From positions 1-64,000 of the forward strand of contig CCMQ01000008.1 in NCBI GenBank assembly GCA_000751835.1: DNA of 64,000 nt. The letters are read 5' to 3'. The DNA is from Necropsobacter rosorum. GTDB taxonomy: Bacteria > Pseudomonadota > Gammaproteobacteria > Enterobacterales > Pasteurellaceae. The notes under the pieces were generated by a model, which was not told the DNA's origin, did not search any database, and saw only the letters and a program-made list of their open reading frames with translations. The translations under genes were made by a program, and so were the position numbers. Shown here piece by piece: positions 57,430-64,000 of the stretch (positions are counted from its first letter, which is position 1; each line of letters opens with the position of its first letter).

Positions 57430-58721
57430 TGTCATTTATTGTCTTGCTCGGCGTAATGTTCGTTCTGACGGTGTTAGGTCTGCCGCTCTTTTACAGTATT
57501 ATCTTCGCCTCAATCGTCACCTTATTTTATTTCCTGCCGACCATTCCGATCACCATTGTGGCGCAACAGGTCATGCAGGGGCTGGATACCAATGCGCTAC
57601 AGGCGCTGGCATTCTTCTTCCTGGCCGGCGAGTTAATGAGCGTCGGCGGCATCACCACCCGCATTATCCGTTTTGTCACCGCATTAATCGGACGCTGGAA
57701 AGGCTCCCTTGCCTATATCAATATTTTTTCCAGCCTGTTTTTCGGCTCCATCAGCGGTTCGGCGGTGGCGTCAACTGCGGCAATCGGCAGTTCCTTAATT
57801 CCGGCGATGAAAAAAAACGGCTATCCGGCGGATTTTTCCGCCGCACTGACGCAGTCCGCCTCGATTATCGGCCCGATTATTCCGCCCAGTGTGCCGATGA
57901 TTGTGTTTGCCGCTCTGGCCGGCGCCGGTGTGTCGGTGGGTAAAATGTTTATGTCGGGCATTATTCCCGGCATCATGATCGCATTAACCCTGATTCTGGT
58001 GACGTTCGTACTAAGCAAAATCTATAAATACGGCAATCCGGCCACGCCGTTTGACTGGCAGGAAGTAAAAGCAAGCGCCAAAGATGCGCTGTGGGCGTTA
58101 CTTTGTCCGATCATTATTCTGTACGGCATTATTTCCGGCATTTTTACCGCCACGGAAGCGGGAGCGGTCTCGGTAGTTTATGCCTATCTGGTCGGTACTT
58201 TCGTGTATAAAGAGCTGAGTATCGAACTGCTGAAAAAAGCCCTGTTTTCTTCACTGAAAGGCACCATCACCGTGATGCTGATTGTCGGCGCGTCCTCCAT
58301 TTTCGCCTGGCTGATCGCCCGTTTACAAATCAGTCATCAGGTCGCGTTATGGGTATCCGCCGTGTGCGACAGCCCGCTGGAAGCGCTGATTCTGATTAAC
58401 GTCATCGTGCTGTTTATCGGCATGATTATGGATCCGACCGCGGCACTGACCATTCTGGTGCCGGTATTTATGCCGATCGTCAATCAGTTCGGTATCCATC
58501 CCGTGCATTTCGGTCTGGTGATTGTGTTAAATCTGATGATTGGGCTGGTCACCCCGCCGGTGGGCTATTTAATTTTTCTCTCTGCCAACATTGCCGAATG
58601 CGAACCGATGCGGGTATTAAAAGAAAGCCTGCCGTTTTTACTGTCGCTGTTCGCGCTGTTGATCCTGTTAATTCTAGTCCCTGAATTCAGCACCTGGTTG
58701 CCGAATCTGTTGTTCCCGTAA
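57429..58721 (+). CDS. TRAP transporter large permease subunit (DctM family)
   Basis: 430 residues with about 12 hydrophobic segments. DctM motifs include FFLAGELMSVGGITTRI, SGSAVASTAAIGSSLIPAM and GMIMDPTAALTILVPVFMPI. With DctP and DctQ it makes a Na+-driven high-affinity importer for a carboxylate substrate. Confidence 0.94.
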   Translation: MSFIVLLGVMFVLTVLGLPLFYSIIFASIVTLFYFLPTIPITIVAQQVMQGLDTNALQALAFFFLAGELMSVGGITTRIIRFVTALIGRWKGSLAYINIFSSLFFGSISGSAVASTAAIGSSLIPAMKKNGYPADFSAALTQSASIIGPIIPPSVPMIVFAALAGAGVSVGKMFMSGIIPGIMIALTLILVTFVLSKIYKYGNPATPFDWQEVKASAKDALWALLCPIIILYGIISGIFTATEAGAVSVVYAYLVGTFVYKELSIELLKKALFSSLKGTITVMLIVGASSIFAWLIARLQISHQVALWVSAVCDSPLEALILINVIVLFIGMIMDPTAALTILVPVFMPIVNQFGIHPVHFGLVIVLNLMIGLVTPPVGYLIFLSANIAECEPMRVLKESLPFLLSLFALLILLILVPEFSTWLPNLLFP

Positions 58722-58729
58722 GGAGAAAA

Positions 58730-59407
58730 ATGATGAATAAGTGGATTGACCTCAGCATGCCGATTTGCGCCGATCACATTCGCTGGCATGCCGATATCAC
58801 GAAAAAAGGCCGTTTTGCCCAAGGCGATTTATTCGAAGCCACGCAATTACAGGTTTCCTGTCATGCCTTCACCCATATGGACGCATTAAGCCATATTCAA
58901 CAAGACGGCTACACTATTTTGGATATTCCGATCGAAACCTATATCGGCGAATTTCATGTTTTGGATTTATCCGCTCAAATAACCGATAATTTTGCCATCA
59001 CGGCACAGGTTCTGGATGCCGTCTTTCCCGCCGAGCCGGTCAGCAAAATTATTTTCAAAACCTGTTGGGATACCCATTACAGCTACAATTCAACCCAATT
59101 CTGGGGCAATGCGCCCTATATCACCGCCGACGGCGCGGCCTATTTGGCCGACAAAGGTTTAACCATTATCGCCTTCGATTTCCCGCAGGATTACCCAATT
59201 CGAGGCTGGCTCAGCGGCACCATGGAAAAGCCGCTGAGCAAACATGTCACCCATCATCATTTATTGCAAAAGGGCATCACTCTGGTCGAATATCTGTGCA
59301 ACACCCGAAAAATTACCGGTCGGACGGTTGATGCGTTAATGATACCTATCGCCATCGACAATGCCGACGGTTCTCCTTGCCGGGTGTTAATCAAAAATAA
59401 GGAATAA
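58730..59407 (+). CDS. Cyclase-family metal hydrolase, second copy
   Basis: 225 residues. The metal motif is SCHAFTHMDALSHI (near 43-56), a variant of the usual HxGTHxDxPxH in which Ala-Phe replaces Gly and Ala-Leu-Ser replaces the proline region, so the active site differs from the copy at 43020. Possible amide or lactone hydrolase for the substrate imported by the TRAP system immediately upstream (8 bp). Ends 3 bp before the isomerase-EIIB gene. Confidence 0.72.
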   Translation: MMNKWIDLSMPICADHIRWHADITKKGRFAQGDLFEATQLQVSCHAFTHMDALSHIQQDGYTILDIPIETYIGEFHVLDLSAQITDNFAITAQVLDAVFPAEPVSKIIFKTCWDTHYSYNSTQFWGNAPYITADGAAYLADKGLTIIAFDFPQDYPIRGWLSGTMEKPLSKHVTHHHLLQKGITLVEYLCNTRKITGRTVDALMIPIAIDNADGSPCRVLIKNKE

Positions 59408-59410
59408 GCC

Positions 59411-60502
59411 ATGAAAAATAAAAAAATTTATTTCGGTACCAATTTAAAAATGTACAAAGGTAATGCGGAAACGGTGAATTATTTGACCGCACTTTCTCAT
59501 CTGGCGGAACAATTGCCGTCGCACTATGACATCGAATTATTCGTGATTCCCTCTTATACCACGCTCAAAGACGCCACCACCCTGATGGCGTCCGAACACA
59601 TGCGCCGCAAAATCACCATCGGCGCGCAAAACCTCAACGCCAATGACAGCGGGCAGTTTACCGGGGATATTTCCCCGCTTATGCTGAAAGAAATCAATAC
59701 GCAGCTGGTTATGATCGGGCATTCCGAACGGCGGCATATTATGAAAGAAACCGATCAGGAAGAAAACGAAAAGGTGATTGCCGCATTAAAGCACGGCTTT
59801 ACCACGTTGCTTTGTGTCGGCGAAACGCTGGAGCAAAAAAATTATGCCATTTCCGATGAAATATTGCGCATGCAATTAAAAATCGGTCTGCACGGCATTC
59901 AGCCGCATCAGCTGGACAAACTTTGGATCGCCTATGAACCGGTATGGGCGATCGGTAACAACGGGGTTCCTGCCAGCGCCGAATATGCCGATGCAAAACA
60001 TGCCGTGATCAAACAGTGTTTATTTGAATTATTCGGCGCAAACGGCCGTGATATTCCGGTGCTGTACGGCGGCAGCGTCAATCCGGAAAATGCCAATAAA
60101 CTGATTGTAAAACCGCATATCGACGGGTTATTTGTCGGCCGCAGCGCCTGGGATGCCGATAAATTCTACGCCCTAATCCGGGATGCGTTGCACACCCTAT
60201 CCGAAGGAAAAACCGACGCAGCACCGCAAGCCTGCGAATTGACCGCCACCGCCAAGCAATTAATCGCCCTGTTAGGCGGGCAAGACAATATCGTGGCGTT
60301 GACCCATTGTGCGACCCGGTTGCGGGTCGTGTTGAAAAACGACGGCAAAATGGATAAATCCGGCATTGAAAAACTCAAGGCAGTGAAAGGATTATTTTCC
60401 ATTACCGATCAGTATCAAATCATCCTGGGCGCAGACATCGTGCATGTCGTGTATGCGGAAATGGTCAAACAAATGACCGCACCCCAACAAGTGGCGCACT
60501 AG
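59411..60502 (+). CDS. Triosephosphate-isomerase-like enzyme fused to a PTS EIIB domain
   Basis: 363 residues. Residues 1-262 are a complete TIM: N11/K13 in GTNLKM (where canonical TPI has GNWKM), H104 in IGHSERR, E176 in AYEPVWAIG, phosphate loops GGSVNPENA (220-228) and GLFVGRSAW (239-247). After a short linker, residues 281-356 are a glucose/beta-glucoside-type PTS EIIB domain: ALLGGQDNIVALTHCATRLR with phosphocysteine C300, then KAVKGLFSITDQYQIILG. The TIM part likely isomerises tetrulose phosphates (EryH/LerI-like). The EIIB part lacks EIIA or EIIC partners in the window and may control the isomerase. One open frame, no sign of misassembly. Confidence 0.88.
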   Translation: MKNKKIYFGTNLKMYKGNAETVNYLTALSHLAEQLPSHYDIELFVIPSYTTLKDATTLMASEHMRRKITIGAQNLNANDSGQFTGDISPLMLKEINTQLVMIGHSERRHIMKETDQEENEKVIAALKHGFTTLLCVGETLEQKNYAISDEILRMQLKIGLHGIQPHQLDKLWIAYEPVWAIGNNGVPASAEYADAKHAVIKQCLFELFGANGRDIPVLYGGSVNPENANKLIVKPHIDGLFVGRSAWDADKFYALIRDALHTLSEGKTDAAPQACELTATAKQLIALLGGQDNIVALTHCATRLRVVLKNDGKMDKSGIEKLKAVKGLFSITDQYQIILGADIVHVVYAEMVKQMTAPQQVAH

Positions 60503-60573
60503 CGTGCCATATCGACGCAGTCAACGCGCTTTCGCCGGCGATTAATTGACCCTTTCATACTGATAAGGAGTGA

Positions 60574-61872
60574 ATGATGAACGAACCTGCAACAACTGAA
60601 AAACCGACTTATTTCCGTTGGATCATTTTCGGCGTGATGTTTTTTCTGATGGCGGTTAATCTGATGGACCGAATCACCTTGTCCATCGGCATGCCGTATA
60701 TCAAAGAAGAGTTTAATCTTTCGCCCGTTATGCAAGGACTGATTTTGAGCAGTTTCTTTTGGTCGTACGCCTTGCTGCAAGTGCCGGGCGGCTGGCTGCT
60801 GGATCGGTACGGGCCGCGCAAAGTGATTACCGGTTCTCTTGTGGGCTGGGGCTTTTTTCAGGCGATTATCGGTCTGGCGACCGGCGGTATTTCCATGATT
60901 CTGGCCAGAATCGGATTAGGCGCGACGGAAAGTCCGATTTCACCGAGTGGGGCGAAACTCAGCTCCGCCTGGTTAACTTCCTCGGAACGGGGACGCGGCG
61001 CGGTGATTATGGATTCCGGCAGCCCTTTAGGCGTGGCCTTAGGCGGTATTATCGTCGCCCATTTAATCATTTTGTTTGATTCCTGGCGCCTTGCGTTTAT
61101 TGTGGTCGGGCTATTTACCATGTCGTTGGGCATTCTGTCCTGGTGGCTACTGCGCGACAAACCGAGCGAACATCATCGTGTAAACCGTGCGGAGCTGGCT
61201 CACATTGAGGCGGGCAATAAAGTATCCGGTACCGGCACTGACAACAAGCCGACAAAAGGCATCGGCATTTCTTGGTTTACCATGACCGCCATTATGCTCG
61301 GCCGCGCCTCCTGGGGCATGGTATATTGGGGCTTATTAACCTGGGGGCCGAATTACCTTGCTCAGGCACAGGGATTGGATCTCAAAAGCATCGGCAACTC
61401 GACATTTTTAATTTTTATTCTGGGCACGCTGGGCTGCTTATTCAGCGGCTTCTTTGTCGATTTTTTGGTCAAAAGGGGCGTTAGCCATAATATTGCGTTG
61501 AAAAGTTTATTATCCCTGTCCGGCATCGTCGGCTTGACCGTGTTCTTAATGCTGCCGTCAACCTCGGATCCGTCAACCGCCGTATGGCTACTCGGCATCG
61601 CCGCATTCTTTATGATGTTCGGCAGCTTATACTGGAGTTTTCCGGCAATTCTGGCGCCGAAAGACCGGGTCGGGATCGTCGGCGGCTTTATGAATATGGC
61701 AAACAGCTGCGCCGGCATTCTGGTACCGATTTTAGTCGGCGTTATTCTTGAATATACCGGCAGTTTCGCCGGTGTCTTAACCTATTTCGGCATTTGTGCG
61801 GGCTGTTACATTTTGGGAACGCTGTGCATTAATTTTAATAAAGTGCCGTGTTCGGCGAACGCACAAGCCTAG
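60574..61872 (+). CDS. MFS transporter, anion:cation symporter family, copy 2
   Basis: 432 residues, about 12 membrane segments, with the same signatures as the copy at 51407 (NLMDRITLSIGMPYIKEEF, SSFFWSYALLQVPGGWLLDR, RGRGAVIMDSGSPLGVALGG). The two are clearly paralogues, diverged across substrate-facing helices. It starts 71 bp after the isomerase-EIIB gene, the largest gap in this operon, so a minor internal promoter is possible. No terminator in the gap. Confidence 0.88.
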   Translation: MMNEPATTEKPTYFRWIIFGVMFFLMAVNLMDRITLSIGMPYIKEEFNLSPVMQGLILSSFFWSYALLQVPGGWLLDRYGPRKVITGSLVGWGFFQAIIGLATGGISMILARIGLGATESPISPSGAKLSSAWLTSSERGRGAVIMDSGSPLGVALGGIIVAHLIILFDSWRLAFIVVGLFTMSLGILSWWLLRDKPSEHHRVNRAELAHIEAGNKVSGTGTDNKPTKGIGISWFTMTAIMLGRASWGMVYWGLLTWGPNYLAQAQGLDLKSIGNSTFLIFILGTLGCLFSGFFVDFLVKRGVSHNIALKSLLSLSGIVGLTVFLMLPSTSDPSTAVWLLGIAAFFMMFGSLYWSFPAILAPKDRVGIVGGFMNMANSCAGILVPILVGVILEYTGSFAGVLTYFGICAGCYILGTLCINFNKVPCSANAQA

Positions 61873-61880
61873 GAGGCCAT

Positions 61881-62780
61881 ATGCAAAAAACCGTTTTATC
61901 GCCCTCGTTACTGATTCCGGAACTCTTTTTTCCGTTAATGACGAACGAACGGAATGTGCTGGATATCGTCAATAACATCATTACGTTCGATTTTTACCGC
62001 ACAATCGAACTCGGCATGCTCACCCAGCCGCCTGTCATCCGCCGCCTCCGACAGCTTGCGGAACAGCATCACCTGAACATCGTGCAATGGATGACCTTTG
62101 AATTATTGAAAGACAATCTGAATTTAGCCAGCTTAGACCCCGCGCTGCGAAAAAAATCCGTCCGACGGGCCAAACAACTCGTTCATCTGGCGGCAGAAAC
62201 GGGCACCGGTAAGCTGTCAATTGTCAGCGGTGCGAAACCGGCCGATGCCCATTTACAACATGAGGCGAAAAAATGCCTGGCGGATTCGCTGATAGAACTC
62301 AGTCAGGAAACTAAACAATTCCGGATGGTATTACAAATCGAACCGTTAGACTGTTTTGCGCACAAAAAACAGTTAATCGGTTTAACCGGCGATACCGTCG
62401 ACTGGATTCAACAGTTCCGCAACGAATGCCCGAATTTATATATTGCCTGGGACAGCGCGCATACCGCGTTGAATCGGGAAGATATGATCGAATCGTTACA
62501 AACCGCCGCGCCTTTTATTTCTCAATTACATTTGTCTAACGCCGTGTTAAATTGCGATGATCCGCTGTACGGCGATTTTCACATGCCACTGGGCGCGCCC
62601 GGTTTTCTCACCGAAGAGACAGTGATACCGATTCTAACGGCAGCGCAACAATTAACCATCCCAAGCGTATTTGATGAACTGACGGTTGCCGTCGAAGTCC
62701 GAACCACGGAAACCGACAATCTCTGGCAGCATGAAAAACAATGCCGACATTTTCTTAACGCGGCATTAACCGCACTTTAG
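61881..62780 (+). CDS. TIM-barrel isomerase/epimerase-like protein
   Basis: 299 residues from the ATG at 61881 (TAGGAGG ribosome site); the frame extends upstream into the MFS gene. Features are of the AP-endonuclease-2 barrel: VLQIEPLD (Glu near 151), IAWDSAHT (near 191-198), QLHLSNAV, VFDELTVAVEV. It is quite different from the barrel at 53610. Probably isomerises or epimerises a free acid sugar or ketose. Ends with an uptake sequence in its last codons (62769-62777). Confidence 0.72.
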   Translation: MQKTVLSPSLLIPELFFPLMTNERNVLDIVNNIITFDFYRTIELGMLTQPPVIRRLRQLAEQHHLNIVQWMTFELLKDNLNLASLDPALRKKSVRRAKQLVHLAAETGTGKLSIVSGAKPADAHLQHEAKKCLADSLIELSQETKQFRMVLQIEPLDCFAHKKQLIGLTGDTVDWIQQFRNECPNLYIAWDSAHTALNREDMIESLQTAAPFISQLHLSNAVLNCDDPLYGDFHMPLGAPGFLTEETVIPILTAAQQLTIPSVFDELTVAVEVRTTETDNLWQHEKQCRHFLNAALTAL

Positions 62781-62792
62781 AGGTAATTAAGT

Positions 62793-63740
62793 ATGACAAA
62801 TCCCCCGATTTTAAAAGTGGAAAAAGTCCCTGAGCTGGTGGTGGATATGCTGTCGGCCGACTACACCGTCCTTGCCTATGAAACCATGACCGCCGCGCAA
62901 TTCGCCGAGGTCGCCGAAACGGTGCAGGTTATTCTGGCAAGCGGCGAGTCCAGCGTGCCGGCAAATCTGATTGAAAAACTACCGCACTTAAAGCTGATTG
63001 CCGTTTTCGGGGTCGGATACGACGGTGTGGATATGCCGGCAGCGTTGGCAAAAGGGGTAAAAGTCACGCACACCCCGGACGTATTAACTGATGATGTGGC
63101 GGATTTAGGCATGGCGCTTATGCTGGCAACGGCGCGCCGAATCGTGGCGGCGCAGCGTTTTATTGAAAGTCAACAATGGGGCAAACAGCCTTCTCCGCTC
63201 GCCACCAAAGTCAGCGGCAGCCGTCTGGGCATCGTCGGCTTCGGCCGTGTCGGTCAGGCGGTCGCCAAAAGAGCGGCGGCGTTTAACATGCAAATCGGCT
63301 ATTTCTCGCTGGAACAGGTGCCCGATTCGCCCTATACCTACTATGCCGATTTAAGCGCATTAGCGCGGCAGAGCGATGTTTTAATGCTGTGCCTGTCCGG
63401 CGGAACAACCACCAAACACATAGTAAACGCCGATATTTTGCAGGCGCTGGGTAATAAGGGGATTCTCATTAACATCGCCCGGGGCAGTGTTGTGGATGAG
63501 CAAGCCTTGGTACACGCCATTGAAAACCACATTATTGCCGGTGCCGGGCTGGATGTTTTCGCCGACGAACCGCATGTTCCGCCGGCGCTGCTGCATAATG
63601 ACAGGGTCGTCGTCACCCCGCATATCGGCAGCGCAACGCTGTCCACCCGCACGGCAATGGGACGCTTGGTGGTCGACAATATTGATTTATTCTTTGCCCG
63701 GAAAGCGTTGAAAACGCCGGTGCCTGAATGCCGGGAATAA
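62793..63740 (+). CDS. D-2-hydroxyacid dehydrogenase (glyoxylate/hydroxypyruvate-reductase-like)
   Basis: 315 residues with all catalytic elements: NAD motif GIVGFGRVGQAVAKR (near 147-161), arginine in NIARGSVVDE (near 230), glutamate in FADEPHVP (near 259) and histidine in TPHIGSAT (near 277). Closest in style to GhrB and related 2-ketoacid reductases. In this operon it may oxidise a 2-hydroxy acid to a 2-keto acid or reduce a pathway ketoacid. Starts 12 bp after the barrel gene. Confidence 0.88.
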   Translation: MTNPPILKVEKVPELVVDMLSADYTVLAYETMTAAQFAEVAETVQVILASGESSVPANLIEKLPHLKLIAVFGVGYDGVDMPAALAKGVKVTHTPDVLTDDVADLGMALMLATARRIVAAQRFIESQQWGKQPSPLATKVSGSRLGIVGFGRVGQAVAKRAAAFNMQIGYFSLEQVPDSPYTYYADLSALARQSDVLMLCLSGGTTTKHIVNADILQALGNKGILINIARGSVVDEQALVHAIENHIIAGAGLDVFADEPHVPPALLHNDRVVVTPHIGSATLSTRTAMGRLVVDNIDLFFARKALKTPVPECRE

Positions 63741-63788
63741 ACACCTTATTCATATTTATCAATTTAAAACACATTGGGAGAAAAACCT

Positions 63789-64000
63789 ATGACAACACAA
63801 TTAGACGCTCTGCGCGGCATGACCGTGGTGGTTGCCGATACCGGCGATATCGATGCGATTAAACAATACCAACCGCAGGATGCCACCACCAATCCGTCCT
63901 TAATTCTAAGCGCCTCCGCCCTGCCGCAATACGCCGCGCTGATTGACGAGGCGATTGCTTACGCCAAAACGCAAAGCCAGGACCGCGCACAGCAACTGAT
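63789..64000 (+). CDS. tal: Transaldolase, 5' part only
   Basis: 70 codons before the window ends. The N-terminus ([20 protein letters not shown], then [11 protein letters not shown]) matches TalB-type transaldolases; the full enzyme is about 315 residues. GGGAG ribosome site, 48 bp after the dehydrogenase. It would use D-erythrose 4-phosphate, the expected end-product of the RpiB-like and TIM-like steps, and link the pathway to fructose 6-phosphate. Confidence 0.93.
   Translation, partial: MTTQLDALRGMTVVVADTGDIDAIKQYQPQDATTNPSLILSASALPQYAALIDEAIAYAKTQSQDRAQQL

Overview
The window is chromosomal DNA of a member of the Pasteurellaceae. The strongest sign is the Haemophilus-type DNA uptake signal sequence AAGTGCGGT, found by hand about 45 times on both strands, roughly one per 1.4 kb. 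Gene orders also match gamma-proteobacteria and Haemophilus: cyaA divergent from hemCDXY, trmN6 divergent from srmB, nfuA next to comF, and an HI1009-HI1015-like threonate cluster. The sequence alone does not fix genus or species.

Layout. 1-4.1 kb: deoxyribose use, with deoC (cut by the window edge) divergent from deoK-deoP-deoX. 4.2-7.2 kb: LPS inner-core heptose genes hldD, waaF, waaC. 7.3-8.0 kb: a HepT/MntA-type HEPN-nucleotidyltransferase pair. 8.0-13.4 kb: ytfE, the anmK-murQ wall-recycling operon, glmU and mscS. 13.5-20.7 kb: tamA-tamB-ppx. 20.9-28.7 kb: cyaA-narP divergent from hemC-hemD-hemX-hemY. 28.7-30.9 kb: an AT-rich uptake-sequence-poor island with a headless trimeric autotransporter whose stalk is 28 heptads of the N@d type. 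31-35.5 kb: nfuA, comF, a HAD phosphatase, trmN6 and srmB. comF carries its own strong CRP-S (Sxy-dependent competence) site.

35.6-64 kb is accessory carbohydrate catabolism, nearly all on the + strand. First is a DeoR-family regulator and an L-threonate operon (ltnD, otnK, otnC, otnI, GntP permease) ending in a strong terminator. Next comes a poorly understood module (41.7-48.3 kb): secreted esterase, cyclase-family hydrolase, membrane-anchored alpha/beta hydrolase, second GntP permease and a homoserine-dehydrogenase-like/SAF oxidoreductase. Last, from a CRP class II-like promoter at about 48.6 kb, at least 16 genes run without an obvious terminator: PdxA2, DhaK, DhaL, MFS, amidohydrolase/lactonase, TIM-barrel isomerase, SorC regulator, RpiB-like isomerase, TRAP transporter (three genes), cyclase, a triosephosphate-isomerase-like enzyme fused to a PTS EIIB domain, second MFS, second TIM-barrel protein, D-2-hydroxyacid dehydrogenase and transaldolase (cut by the window end).

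The enzyme set (DhaKL kinase, TIM-like isomerase, RpiB-like isomerase, transaldolase) fits the known logic of tetrulose breakdown to D-erythrose 4-phosphate. The lactonase, PdxA2 and dehydrogenases suggest acid-sugar or lactone inputs. The isomerase-EIIB fusion is the most novel item. It keeps both the TIM catalytic residues and the EIIB phosphocysteine, but no EIIA or EIIC gene lies in the window. Assignments come from reading the sequence and from memory of families; no database search was run.
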